A stretch of 64,000 nucleotides of DNA, from NCBI RefSeq assembly GCF_011694815.1, contig NZ_CP050177.1:3479001-3543000 (forward strand). Reading direction: 5' to 3'. How positions within the stretch are numbered: the stretch's first letter is position 1; the number at the start of each line of letters is the position of its first letter. This document shows positions 34,883-43,237 of the stretch, piece by piece. This DNA is from Streptomyces liangshanensis (lineage in GTDB: Bacteria; Actinomycetota; Actinomycetes; Streptomycetales; Streptomycetaceae). Position numbers and translations under genes: made by a program. The notes under the pieces were generated by a model, which saw nothing but the letters and a program-made list of their open reading frames with translations, made no database searches and was not told the DNA's origin.

Positions 34883-35025
34883 GGGGGCGTCGGGCGGCGC
34901 CGGAACGGTCCTCCCGAGCCCCACCGCGAACACCTGTCCTACGAAGCGCCACTTGCCGGGCGCATAGGCCAATTGGCCCTCCCCCAGGCGGTTATCGACC
35001 TTGGGGCACGGGCACACGTCCCCGT

Positions 35026-35205
35026 ATGGGCTGGACGCACGACTACGGTGACGCACCACGCAAGCGCCGCTCGGCCACCGCGCCGATCACCCACGAGAGG
35101 GGCGGCCCGCCGGATCGAGCACACGATCCGAGGCTCGGCATTTCCCTCATCCTCCGCCGCAGGGCCCGCTGGGTCTCCGCGCGGCTGCGCCACCCGCGCA
35201 CGTAG
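35026..35205 (+). CDS. Possible small basic protein
   Basis: The 386 bases between the epoxide hydrolase and marP genes contain this 59-codon frame, MGWTHDYGDAPRKRRSAT... ending RRRARWVSARLRHPRT. Third positions are mostly G or C, as in coding sequence here, and a hairpin follows 20 bases after the stop. There is no clear ribosome site and I know no family. It could be a real small protein or a chance frame. Confidence 0.35.
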   Translation: MGWTHDYGDAPRKRRSATAPITHERGGPPDRAHDPRLGISLILRRRARWVSARLRHPRT

Positions 35206-35224
35206 CCACGAGCGGCCCGCCCGC

Positions 35225-35243
35225 GCGGATCCGGTGGATCCGC
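35225..35243. terminator. Hairpin between small ORF and marP
   Basis: GCGGATCC-GGT-GGATCCGC forms an eight-base stem with a three-base loop, 26 bases past the marP stop on the minus strand and 20 bases past the small frame on the plus strand. Confidence 0.5.
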
Positions 35244-35268
35244 CACCGGGCCACGGTCCGCCGTCGGG

Positions 35269-36468
35269 CTACAGCGCGCACCCCTGGCTGTCGACCTCCT
35301 GATTGGCCGTACGGCCCTTCTCGATGTCCTCGCGGATCTCGTCGACCGTCAGGGCGTACCCCGTGTTCGCGTCGTCGAGCGACCGCGCGAAGATCACGCC
35401 GTACACCTTGCCGTCCGGCGTGAGCAGCGGGCCGCCCGAGTTGCCCTGGCGCACGGTCGTGAACAGCGAGTACACCTGGCGGCTGACCTCGCCCCGGTGG
35501 TAGATGTCGGGCCCGTTGGCGTTGATACGGCCCCGGACGCGCGCGGAGCGCACGTCGTACGCGCCGTTCTCGGGGAAGCCCGCGACGATCGCGTTGGCAC
35601 CGCTGCTCGCCTCGCTGCCGCTGAAGCGGAGCGGGGTCGCGGGCAGGTCCGGCACGTCCAGGACGGCGATGTCGCGCCGCCAGTCGTAGAGGACGACCTT
35701 CGCGTCGTACAGCTTGCCCTCGCCGCCTATCTGGACCGTCGGCTGCTCCACGCCGCCGACCACGTGCGCGTTGGTCATCACGCGGCGGTCCGCGAAGACG
35801 AACCCGGAGCCTTCGAGGACCTTGCCGCAGCTCTGCGCCGTACCGACCACCTTGACGATGGACCGCTGCGCGCGGGCCGCGACGGGGCTGCCCGCGAGGG
35901 CGGGGTCGGGGGGCTGGACCGCGGTGATCGGCTCGTTGGCGAAGGGGCTGAAGACCTGCGGGAAGCCGTTCTGCGCGAGGACGGACGAGAAGTCCGAGAA
36001 CCACGTGGAGGCCTGGCCGGGCATCACCCGGGAGACCCCGAGGAGCACCTTGGAGCTGCGGACCTCCTTGCCGAGCGTCGGCAGTGTCGTCCCCGCGAGG
36101 GCGGAGCCGATCAGCCAGGCGACCAGCAGCATGGCGAACACGTTGACCAGCGCCCCGCCGGACGCGTCCAGGGCGCGGGCCGGGGACCACGTGATGTAGC
36201 GGCGGAGCTTGTTGCCGAGGTGGGTCGTGAAGGCCTGCCCGATGGAGGCGCAGACGATGACGATCACGACCGCGACGACGGCGGCCGTGGTGGAGACCTC
36301 CGCGTCCTCGGTGAGGTTGTCCCAGACCACCGGGAGCAGGTACACGGCGACCAGGCCGCCCCCGAGGAAGCCGACGACCGACAGGATGCCGACCACGAAG
36401 CCCTGGCGGTAGCCGACGATCGCGAACCACACGGCGGCGAGCAGCAGCAGGATGTCCAGCACGTTCAC
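35269..36468 (-). CDS. marP: Membrane-anchored serine protease MarP
   Basis: A 399-residue homologue of mycobacterial MarP (Rv3671c), a protease in the cell envelope needed for acid resistance. The first half is a colicin-V-production-like membrane domain of four helices (FAIVGYRQGFVVGILSVVGF). The outer half is a chymotrypsin-like domain with His in MTNAHVVGG, Asp in RRDIAVLDVP and Ser in RQGNSGGPLL. Cysteines in AQSCGKV and at the very end (DSQGCAL) match the regulatory disulfide pair of MarP. The GTG at 36468 starts the frame. It is followed upstream by a Nudix gene in the same order as in mycobacteria. Confidence 0.93.
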   Translation of the reverse strand: MNVLDILLLLAAVWFAIVGYRQGFVVGILSVVGFLGGGLVAVYLLPVVWDNLTEDAEVSTTAAVVAVVIVIVCASIGQAFTTHLGNKLRRYITWSPARALDASGGALVNVFAMLLVAWLIGSALAGTTLPTLGKEVRSSKVLLGVSRVMPGQASTWFSDFSSVLAQNGFPQVFSPFANEPITAVQPPDPALAGSPVAARAQRSIVKVVGTAQSCGKVLEGSGFVFADRRVMTNAHVVGGVEQPTVQIGGEGKLYDAKVVLYDWRRDIAVLDVPDLPATPLRFSGSEASSGANAIVAGFPENGAYDVRSARVRGRINANGPDIYHRGEVSRQVYSLFTTVRQGNSGGPLLTPDGKVYGVIFARSLDDANTGYALTVDEIREDIEKGRTANQEVDSQGCAL

Positions 36469-36561
36469 CGTCGTTAGCCTCGCAGATTCGTCAACGGCCT
36501 GGGCAGCGGGGTCGGGCGGGGGCGGCGCGCGGGGGCCGGCGCGTCCCCCGGAGTCAGCGTG

Positions 36562-37287
36562 TCACGCGCGCCAGTCCAGTGGGACCTCCTTCGAGCGGTC
36601 CCAGGGGACCTCGAAGCCGGCGAAATGCAGGATGCGGTCGATGAGTCCGGCGGTGAAGCCCCAGACCAGGGTGGACGCGACCAGGAACGCCGGGCCCACG
36701 TACCCGCTCGGGTGCAGGGCGCTGACCCGGTGGTCGGGGTCCGTGAGCTCCGCCACGGGGACGGTGAAGACGCGGGCGGTCTCGGCGGGGTCGACGGCGG
36801 CCACCGGGGTCGGCCGGCGCCACCAGCCGAGCACGGGCGTCACCACGAAGCCGCTGACGGGGATGTAGAGGGCGGGGAGCACCGCGAAGAGCTGGACCCC
36901 CGACGGGTCGAGGCCGGTCTCCTCCTCGGCCTCCCGCAGGGCGGCCCGCAGCGGTCCGGTGGTCGCCGGGTCGCCGTCCTCGGGGTCGAGCGCGCCGCCG
37001 GGGAACGACGGCTGGCCCGGGTGCGAGCGCAGGCTGCCCGCCCGCTCCATGAGGAGCAGCTCGGGGCCGCGCTCGCCCTCCCCGAAGAGGATGAGCACGG
37101 CGGACTGGCGTCCGCCGCCGCTCTTGGGCGGCAGGAAACGGCTCAGCTGCTCGGGCGCCACGCCGAGCGCGGCGCGCGCGACGGGCATGAGCCACTCGGG
37201 CAGCCCGTCCGTGGTCACGTCGAGCCCGGTCGTCCCGTCGTCGTACATCCGGTCGTGGTACGTCCTGTCAGCGCGCGTCATCTGCAC
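36562..37287 (-). CDS. Nudix hydrolase, CoA pyrophosphatase type
   Basis: A 241-residue protein. The Nudix box is in GGALDPED...REAEEETGL, and the CoA-specific motif LLMERAGSLRSHPGQPSFPGG-like stretch lies directly before it, so the likely reaction is cleavage of CoA or its derivatives to phosphopantetheine and ADP. A hydrophobic segment near the C-terminus (GPAFLVASTLVWGFTAGLID) belongs to the fold. It lies between marP and nth on the same strand; Rv3672c holds the same position. The spacing to marP is 93 bases, so co-transcription is possible. Confidence 0.9.
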   Translation of the reverse strand: MQMTRADRTYHDRMYDDGTTGLDVTTDGLPEWLMPVARAALGVAPEQLSRFLPPKSGGGRQSAVLILFGEGERGPELLLMERAGSLRSHPGQPSFPGGALDPEDGDPATTGPLRAALREAEEETGLDPSGVQLFAVLPALYIPVSGFVVTPVLGWWRRPTPVAAVDPAETARVFTVPVAELTDPDHRVSALHPSGYVGPAFLVASTLVWGFTAGLIDRILHFAGFEVPWDRSKEVPLDWRA

Positions 37288-37467
37288 CCCTGTCGCATAA
37301 CGCCTGCCGTCGGCCGGATCGTTCCGCCCTCGTCCGGCTCCGCCCGTGTGTGTCGCCGCGCGGCCGTCACGCGTCGCCGCACGGCACTCGCGTCGTGCGG
37401 CTGTGACGTCATACGGCGGGGGCCCCTCATACGCTCAACGCGCGCGGTTCTTCTGTGCGACCGCGCT

Positions 37468-37496
37468 CTGTACGGGGGCTGTCAGCCCCCGTACAG
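37468..37496 (-). terminator. nth terminator and flanking duplicated repeat
   Basis: CTGTACGGGGGCTG-T-CAGCCCCCGTACAG is a near-perfect palindrome of two 14-base arms around one base, 53 bases beyond the nth stop. The right arm is repeated: CCCCCGTACAGCGGTCAG occurs at 37486 and 37505. The hairpin can work on both strands. Confidence 0.65.
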
Positions 37497-37548
37497 CGGT
37501 CAGCCCCCCGTACAGCGGTCAGCCCCCGGTCCACCGGCCGCCCGTCGC

Positions 37549-38490
37549 TCATTCGGCCCCCGCGTCGCCGCCGGTCCCGGCGTCCGCGCTCGCGCCCAGC
37601 GGGGGCGCGGGCCTGCCCGGGTAGTCGGGGGGCGGGCTCAGGCGCTGGCCCGGGTAGCCGCCCTTCTCGTACTTGAGGAGCTTCTCCGCCTTCTCCGGGT
37701 CCGTCTCCCCCACCCCGTACGACGGACAGAGGTGCGCGATCGGGCAGGCGCCGCACGCGGGCTTGCGTGAGTGGCAGATCCGGCGGCCGTGGAAGATCAC
37801 CCGGTGCGAGAGCATCGTCCACTCGCTCTTGGGGAAGATCGCCTCGATCTCCGCCTCGACCTTCTCCGGGTCCTCCTGCTCCGTCCACTTCCAGCGGCGC
37901 ACCAGCCGGCCGAAGTGGGTGTCGACCGTCAGGCCGGGGACCCCGAACGCGTTGCCCAGCACCACGTTCGCCGTCTTGCGCCCCACTCCGGGCAGCGTCA
38001 CCAGGTCGGCGAGGCGGCCGGGGACCTCGCCGCCGAAGTTGTCGCGGAGCGCCTTCGACAGCCCTATGACGGACCGCGCCTTGGCCCGGAAGAAGCCCGT
38101 CGGGCGGATGATCTGCTCCAGCTCCTCGGGCACGGCGGCGGCCATGTCCTCGGGCGTGGGGTAGGCGGCGAAGAGCGCGGGGGTGGTCTGGTTCACCCGC
38201 AGGTCGGTCGTCTGGGCGGACAGGACCGTCGCGATCAGCAGCTCGAACGGATTCCGGAAGTCCAGCTCCGGGTGGGCGTACGGATAGACATCGGCCAGCT
38301 CGCGGTTGATCCGCCGGGCCCGCCGGACCATGGCCAGTCTCGATTCCGGTTTCGCCGCGCTACGGACGGGCGTAGCGGCTTTCGTCGCTTTTCTCGGTTT
38401 CTCCGAGGGCTGTTCGCCCACAGCGGAATTGTGGTCGGCCGCCACTTCTCCAGCCCCCTCTGCCTGCGCTGTCACCGGCTTTTTGGACAC
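37549..38490 (-). CDS. nth: Endonuclease III
   Basis: A DNA glycosylase/AP lyase that removes oxidised pyrimidines. The 313-residue protein has a non-conserved Ala/Lys-rich N-terminus of about 55 residues, then the helix-hairpin-helix [18 protein letters not shown] with the catalytic Lys, the catalytic Asp in VDTHFGRL, and the 4Fe-4S ligands in [17 protein letters not shown] (spacing 6-2-5). The C-terminus is proline-rich. E. coli Nth has 211 residues; actinobacterial forms are longer. The GTG at 38490 begins the frame; an internal start cannot be ruled out. It is divergent from crp. Confidence 0.94.
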   Translation of the reverse strand: MSKKPVTAQAEGAGEVAADHNSAVGEQPSEKPRKATKAATPVRSAAKPESRLAMVRRARRINRELADVYPYAHPELDFRNPFELLIATVLSAQTTDLRVNQTTPALFAAYPTPEDMAAAVPEELEQIIRPTGFFRAKARSVIGLSKALRDNFGGEVPGRLADLVTLPGVGRKTANVVLGNAFGVPGLTVDTHFGRLVRRWKWTEQEDPEKVEAEIEAIFPKSEWTMLSHRVIFHGRRICHSRKPACGACPIAHLCPSYGVGETDPEKAEKLLKYEKGGYPGQRLSPPPDYPGRPAPPLGASADAGTGGDAGAE

Positions 38491-38747
38491 CCGGCCAGCC
38501 TAAAGCCCTGCACCGACATCCGCCCCGGCCACGGCCGATCACCACCCGAATCGGCCTCCCGGGCACGGTCCGGGGCCCCTGTACGTCAAGCTTGTGACCG
38601 ATCACACGGTTTCGAACACGGGGTGGCACGGCAGACGGCGAGAGGGCCGTGAGATACGGAGCCACCCGAGAACGGACAGCACGTACGGCATTATGGGGAC
38701 CCTGGTTCCGCTCTGGTTCCCTGAGCAGGTCGACAAGGAGAGAACAC

Positions 38748-39422
38748 GTGGACGACGTTCTGCGGCGTGCCCCGCTCTTCGCGGCGCTCGATGACGAGCA
38801 GGCCGGAGAGCTCCGCGCCTCCATGAGTGAAGCGACGCTGGCCCGCGGTGATGCTCTCTTCCACGAGGGCGACCCCGGCGACCGTCTCTATGTGGTCACC
38901 GAAGGCAAGGTCAAGCTCCACCGCACTTCCCCGGACGGCCGGGAGAACATGCTGGCCGTGCTGGGCCCCGGCGAGCTGATCGGCGAGCTGTCCCTCTTCG
39001 ACCCCGGCCCGCGTACGGCCACGGCGAGCGCGCTCACCGAGGTCAAGCTGCTCGGCCTCGGCCACGGCGACCTCCAGCCCTGGCTGAACGCGCGGCCCGA
39101 GGTGGCCACGGCGCTGCTGCGCGCGGTCGCGCGCCGGCTCCGCAAGACCAACGACCAGATGTCCGACCTGGTCTTCTCCGACGTCCCGGGCCGGGTGGCC
39201 CGCGCGCTCCTCGACCTGTCGCGCCGCTTCGGCGTGCAGTCGGAGGAGGGCATCCACGTCGTGCACGACCTGACGCAGGAGGAGCTGGCCCAGCTGGTCG
39301 GCGCGTCCCGCGAGACGGTCAACAAGGCGCTCGCGGACTTCGCCCAGCGCGGGTGGCTGCGGCTGGAGGCGCGCGCGGTGATCCTGCTGGACGTGGAACG
39401 GCTCGCGAAGCGCTCGCGCTGA
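38748..39422 (+). CDS. crp: Crp-family cyclic AMP receptor regulator
   Basis: A 224-residue Crp, the length of S. coelicolor Crp (SCO3571), which governs germination, development and antibiotic production. GTG at 38748 follows AAGGAGAGAACAC. The cyclic-nucleotide pocket is in GELIGELSLFDPGPRTATASA, the dimer helix in LLRAVARRLRKTNDQM, and the winged helix-turn-helix in TQEELAQLVGASRETVNKAL. The open frame continues upstream but the added residues are not conserved. Divergent nth shares the 257-base promoter region. Confidence 0.95.
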   Translation: MDDVLRRAPLFAALDDEQAGELRASMSEATLARGDALFHEGDPGDRLYVVTEGKVKLHRTSPDGRENMLAVLGPGELIGELSLFDPGPRTATASALTEVKLLGLGHGDLQPWLNARPEVATALLRAVARRLRKTNDQMSDLVFSDVPGRVARALLDLSRRFGVQSEEGIHVVHDLTQEELAQLVGASRETVNKALADFAQRGWLRLEARAVILLDVERLAKRSR

Positions 39423-39424
39423 CC

Positions 39425-39456
39425 CGCTGAGGCGCTGAGGCCCTGAGGCCCTGAGG
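39425..39456 (+). repeat. Four 8-base tandem units after crp
   Basis: CGCTGAGG CGCTGAGG CCCTGAGG CCCTGAGG directly follows the crp stop codon. It is a short slippage-type repeat, probably without function. Confidence 0.7.
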
Positions 39457-39496
39457 TTCGACGCCCTCGGCCTGAACCCGCCGTATCCGTAGGACG

Positions 39497-39536
39497 ACCT
39501 CCGTCCGGGCCGCCGCACCGGCGCCCGGACGGAGGT
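39497..39536. terminator. Convergent terminator between crp and MBL-fold gene
   Basis: ACCTCCGTCCGGGC (39497-39510) and GCCCGGACGGAGGT (39523-39536) form a perfect 14-base stem with a 12-base loop between the two converging genes. Confidence 0.75.
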
Positions 39537-39604
39537 GTGTCGGGGGCGGGGTGAGGGGTGGCCCGCCGGCGGGTTGAGCGGCTGACCCCGGCGCCCCGCG
39601 GCGA

Positions 39605-40438
39605 TCAGGTGATCAGGCCGTGTTCGCGCAAGTACTCCAGCTGCGCCCGTACCGACAGCTCCGCCGCCGGCCAGAGGGATCTGTCCACGGCCGCGTAGAC
39701 CTGTTCCACCACCTCGGACGGGGTGCGGTGGCCGTTCTCGACGGCGGTCTCGACCTGGGCCAGCCGGTTCGCGCGGTGGGCGAGGTAGAACTCGACCGCC
39801 CCCTGGGCGTCCTCCAGCACGGGACCGTGGCCCGGGAGCACCGTATGAACGCCGTCGTCCACCGTCAGCGAGCGCAGGCGGCGCAGCGAGTCCAGGTAGT
39901 CGCCGAGCCTGCCGTCCGGGTGGGCGACGACCGTCGTCCCCCGGCCGAGAATCGTGTCGCCCGTCAGTACGGCGCGGTCGGCGGGCAGGTGGAAGCAGAG
40001 CGAGTCGCCGGTGTGGCCCGGGGTCGGGACGACCCGCAGTTCCAGCCCGCCGGTGGTGATCACGTCGCCCGCCGCGAGCCCTTCGTCGCCGAGGCGCAGC
40101 GCGGGGTCGAGGGCTCTGACGTGGGTACGGGTCAGCTGGGCGAAGCGCGCCGCGCCCTCGGCGTGGTCCGGGTGGCCGTGGGTGAGCAGGGTCAGCGCGA
40201 CCCGCTTCCCGGCGCGCTCGGCGGTGGCGACGACCGCTTTCAGGTGGAGGTCGTCCAGGGGGCCGGGGTCGATGACCACGGCGAGGTCGGAGTCCGGCTC
40301 CGCGACGATCCAGGTGTTGGTGCCGTCCAGGGTCATGGCGGAGGCGTTGGGCGCGAGGACGTTGACGGCGCGGGTGGTGGCCGGGCCGGAGAGCGTGCCG
40401 CCGCGCGGCTGGCCGGGCAAGGCCGCGGCGTCCGTCAT
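39605..40438 (-). CDS. MBL-fold metallohydrolase (LACTB2-like)
   Basis: A 277-residue metallo-beta-lactamase-fold hydrolase with metal motifs THGHPDHAEG, PTPGHTGDS, LTGDTILG and the final His in VLPGHGP. A C-terminal helical region (EVVEQVYAAVDRSLWPAAEL) is like that of LACTB2 and plant GLX2-like enzymes. The likely role is hydrolysis of thioesters, esters or RNA; the substrate is unknown. Its ATG overlaps the stop of the upstream Nudix gene (ATGA). Rv3677c is the positional equivalent. Confidence 0.9.
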   Translation of the reverse strand: MTDAAALPGQPRGGTLSGPATTRAVNVLAPNASAMTLDGTNTWIVAEPDSDLAVVIDPGPLDDLHLKAVVATAERAGKRVALTLLTHGHPDHAEGAARFAQLTRTHVRALDPALRLGDEGLAAGDVITTGGLELRVVPTPGHTGDSLCFHLPADRAVLTGDTILGRGTTVVAHPDGRLGDYLDSLRRLRSLTVDDGVHTVLPGHGPVLEDAQGAVEFYLAHRANRLAQVETAVENGHRTPSEVVEQVYAAVDRSLWPAAELSVRAQLEYLREHGLIT

Positions 40439-41391
40439 CGGGGCCCTCCCTCGGCTCGGGCCGCGGGATTGGCTCCCGGGGGCGTGGCCGCGCCCGTACC
40501 GACCGGGTCCACGCGCTTCGTGAACTCGTCGTGGCCCGGCCAGCTCAGTACCAGCTCGCCGTCCACCAGCCGGGCCGTCGCCAGCACGGGCGTCAGGTCC
40601 GGGCCCCCCGCGGCGGCGTCGTCGGCTGCTGCGGCGGCGGCGGCGAGCGCCTCGGCCGCCGAACCGTACGCCGTGAGCGCGCGCAGGGTCGAGACGGTCG
40701 GCGGCATCATCAGCAGGTCGCCCTTGTCGTACGCCTCGATGGCCGCGGCCGGCCTGATCCACACCGTACGGTCGGCCTCCGTGGACGCGTTCCTGGTGCG
40801 CTGCCCGGTCGGCAGGGCGGCCACGAAGAACCAGGTGTCGTAGCGGCGCGGTTCGAACTCCGGGGTGATCCAGCGCGCCCACGCGCCGAGCAGGTCGCTG
40901 CGCAGGACCAGGCCGCGGCGGTCGAGCAGGTCGGCGAAGGACAGCTCGTGGCGGACGAGGGCCGCGCGGTCGGCCTCCCAGTCGTCGCCGGTGGTGTCGC
41001 CGACGACGGTCCCGGGCGTCTCGCCCGCGAGCAGGACGCCGGCCTCCTCGAACGTCTCGCGGACGGCGGCGCAGACGATGGCCTGCGCGGAGGCCGCGTC
41101 GACGCCGAGGCGGCCCGCCCAGACGTCCCGGCCGGGCCCGGCCCAGCCGACCGGCCGGTTGTCGTCACGGGGGTCGACGCCGCCGCCGGGATAGACGTAC
41201 GCGCCGGCCGCGAAGGCCATCGAGGCCTGCCGCCGCAACATGTGCACCTCGGGCCCGCGGAGGCCCGCGTGATCGTCACGCAGCAGCATCACGGTGGCCG
41301 CGCGCCGTGGCGTCACCGCGGTGATCTCACCGGCGGCGAGGGCCCGGATCCGTTCGGGCCACTCCGGCGGGTACCACTGACCATTGGGCAT
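40435..41391 (-). CDS. Nudix hydrolase, NUDT19-like
   Basis: A 318-residue protein with an early VMLLRDDHAG segment, the Nudix box split by an insertion (YPGGGVDPRD...AAVRETFEEAGVLLAG) and an Ala-rich helical C-terminus. Nudix enzymes with an insertion before the REx2EE part and LLR motifs near the start resemble NUDT19-type CoA-diphosphatases. A poorly conserved Pro/Ala tail ends the protein. It is translated together with the MBL-fold gene and probably belongs to one unit with RidA and DUF4177 upstream (113-base gap). Confidence 0.85.
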   Translation of the reverse strand: MPNGQWYPPEWPERIRALAAGEITAVTPRRAATVMLLRDDHAGLRGPEVHMLRRQASMAFAAGAYVYPGGGVDPRDDNRPVGWAGPGRDVWAGRLGVDAASAQAIVCAAVRETFEEAGVLLAGETPGTVVGDTTGDDWEADRAALVRHELSFADLLDRRGLVLRSDLLGAWARWITPEFEPRRYDTWFFVAALPTGQRTRNASTEADRTVWIRPAAAIEAYDKGDLLMMPPTVSTLRALTAYGSAAEALAAAAAAADDAAAGGPDLTPVLATARLVDGELVLSWPGHDEFTKRVDPVGTGAATPPGANPAARAEGGPR

Positions 41392-41504
41392 GGCGGGATG
41401 CTATGCGCTGAGGACCCGATGTTCGAGAGCCACCCGCCTCCCGAACGCGCTGCCCGCCCTCGGCAAGGCACCCGCCCGCACCGTCACGACTCAGGACGCC
41501 GGCC

Positions 41505-41996
41505 TCACGCCTCCGTCAGTTCCACCAGGATCTCGACCTCGACCGGCGCGTCCAGCGGCAGGACCGCGACGCCCACCGCGCTGCGCGCGTGCACGCCCTT
41601 GTCACCGAGGGCCTGGCCCAGGAGCTCGCTGGCGCCGTTGACCACCGCCGGCTGGCCGGTGAAGTCCGCCGCCGAGGCGACGAACCCCGTCACCTTCACC
41701 ACCCGCGCGATGCGGTCCAGGTCGCCGGTGACCGACTTCACGGCGGCCAGGGCGTTCAGGGCGCAGATGCGCGCGAGGTCCTTCGCCTCCTCGGGCGTGA
41801 CCTCGGCCCCGACCTTGCCGGTGACCGGAAGCTTGCCCTCCACCATCGGGAGCTGGCCCGACGTGTAGACGTAGAGGCCCGTCCGTACGGCCGGCTGGTA
41901 CGACGCCAGCGGCGCGACCACCTCGGGCAGGGTCAGGCCGAGCCCGGCGAGGGCGGCCTCGACGGTCCCGGTCGCCGTGCTGTCCGACGCGCTCAC
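41505..41996 (-). CDS. RidA-family protein
   Basis: This 163-residue protein of the YjgF/RidA family begins at a GTG at 41996 that overlaps the DUF4177 stop (GTGA). It keeps VYTSGQLPMVEGKLPVTGKV, ALNALAAVKSVTGDLDRI and VEVEILVELTEA. RidA enzymes destroy reactive enamine/imine intermediates. This branch is longer than E. coli RidA (about 130), and the arginine of the RidA core that binds the substrate carboxylate is not clearly visible (the region reads GVAVLPLDAPVEVEI). It may therefore have another activity. Rv3678c is equivalent. Confidence 0.88.
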   Translation of the reverse strand: MSASDSTATGTVEAALAGLGLTLPEVVAPLASYQPAVRTGLYVYTSGQLPMVEGKLPVTGKVGAEVTPEEAKDLARICALNALAAVKSVTGDLDRIARVVKVTGFVASAADFTGQPAVVNGASELLGQALGDKGVHARSAVGVAVLPLDAPVEVEILVELTEA

Positions 41997-42154
41997 GCGG
42001 CCCGCTCCCGCTTCAGGTAGGCCACGAGCTGCTCGGGGTTGTTCGGCCCGGGCACGACCTGGACGAGCTCCCAGCCGTCCTCGCCCCAGGTGTCCAGGAT
42101 CTGCTTGGTCGCGTGCACGAGAAGGGGCACGGTCGCGTATTCCCACTTGGTCAT
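41993..42154 (-). CDS. DUF4177 small protein
   Basis: A 53-residue protein, MTKWEYATVPLLVHATKQIL... ending YLKRERAA. The pattern WEYATVPLL and WGEDGWELVQVVPG is typical of DUF4177, a small beta-rich family of unknown function. Its ATG at 42154 follows GGGGGCAGTCGCC-like sequence. Its stop overlaps the RidA start, so both are co-translated. Mycobacteria carry the same tiny gene before the RidA homologue. It is divergent from the first ArsA-like ATPase gene. Confidence 0.88.
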   Translation of the reverse strand: MTKWEYATVPLLVHATKQILDTWGEDGWELVQVVPGPNNPEQLVAYLKRERAA

Positions 42155-42162
42155 GGGGGCGA

Positions 42163-42227
42163 CTGTATCCGTACGGCGCGGGCGGCTGTATCCGTACCGC
42201 CCGGCGACCGTACGCGTACCGCCGGGC
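42163..42227. promoter_or_regulatory. Phased direct repeats between DUF4177 and ArsA-like genes
   Basis: CTGTATCCGTAC occurs at 42163 and 42186 (23 bases apart). A second pair, GTACCGCCCGGC/GTACCGCCGGGC, occurs at 42194 and 42216 (22 apart). Spacing near two helical turns in a divergent promoter region suggests an operator. Confidence 0.45.
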
Positions 42228-42271
42228 AGCCTCGTGCGTAGCCCGCGGCCTTACTGGTTAGGCTCGAATAC

Positions 42272-43237
42272 GTGAGCAGGCTCCAGGTCGTCAGCGGCAA
42301 GGGCGGTACCGGTAAGACGACGGTCGCCGCCGCCCTCGCGCTCGCCCTCGCGACGGAGGGCAAGCGCACCCTCCTCGTCGAGGTCGAGGGCAGGCAGGGC
42401 ATCGCACAGCTCTTCGAGACGGAGGCCCTTCCGTACGAGGAACGCAAGATCGCCGTCGCCTCGGGCGGCGGGGAGGTGTACGCGCTGGCGATCGACGCCG
42501 AGCGCGCCCTTCTCGACTACCTCCAGATGTTCTACAAGCTCGGCGGCGCGGGGCGGGCCCTCAAGAAGCTCGGCGCGATCGACTTCGCGACGACGATCGC
42601 CCCAGGCGTCCGGGACGTCCTGCTGACCGGCAAGGCGTGCGAGGCGGTCCGGCGCAGGGACAGGCAGGGACGTTTCGCCTACGACTACGTGGTGATGGAC
42701 GCGCCGCCCACCGGGCGCATCACGCGCTTCCTGAACGTGAACGACGAGGTGGCGGGGCTGGCGAAGATCGGCCCCATACACAATCAGGCGCAGGCGGTGA
42801 TGCGGGTCCTCAAGTCGCCGGGGACGGCCGTGCACCTGGTGACGCTGCTGGAGGAGATGCCGGTCCAGGAGACCGTGGACGGCATCGCCGAGCTGCGGGC
42901 CGTGGAGCTGCCGGTCGGCAAGGTGATCGTGAACCAGGTACGGCCCCATCTCCTGGACGAGGCAGCCGTGCGCGCCGCGTCGGGCGACCGTCGCAAGGAG
43001 GTCGCGAAGGCGCTCGGTACGGCGGGGGTCGGCGCCCCCACGAAGCTGGTGGGTCCGCTGCTCGACCAGGCGGCGGAGCACGCGCAGCGCGTGGAGCTGG
43101 AGCGCGAGCAGCGGGCGGTCCTGGCGAAGCTGGGCCTGCCCACGTACGAACTCCCCCTGATCGGCGAGGGGATGGACCTCGCCGGTCTCTACCGGCTGGC
43201 GGGGGAGCTACGGCAACTCGGGAAGGCCTTCGCATGA
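42272..43237 (+). CDS. ArsA-like anion-transporting ATPase, first subunit
   Basis: A 321-residue SIMIBI ATPase (Rv3679-like). The GTG at 42272 is followed at once by VVSGKGGTGKTTVAAALAL, a complete deviant Walker A with the signature lysine. VVMDAPPTGRITRFLNV is the switch II part. No arsenite-binding cysteines are visible, and no arsB or arsR is near, so arsenic transport is unlikely. The Get3-like fold suggests handling of a membrane protein or envelope role. The stop overlaps the second ATPase gene (ATGA). Confidence 0.9.
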   Translation: MSRLQVVSGKGGTGKTTVAAALALALATEGKRTLLVEVEGRQGIAQLFETEALPYEERKIAVASGGGEVYALAIDAERALLDYLQMFYKLGGAGRALKKLGAIDFATTIAPGVRDVLLTGKACEAVRRRDRQGRFAYDYVVMDAPPTGRITRFLNVNDEVAGLAKIGPIHNQAQAVMRVLKSPGTAVHLVTLLEEMPVQETVDGIAELRAVELPVGKVIVNQVRPHLLDEAAVRAASGDRRKEVAKALGTAGVGAPTKLVGPLLDQAAEHAQRVELEREQRAVLAKLGLPTYELPLIGEGMDLAGLYRLAGELRQLGKAFA

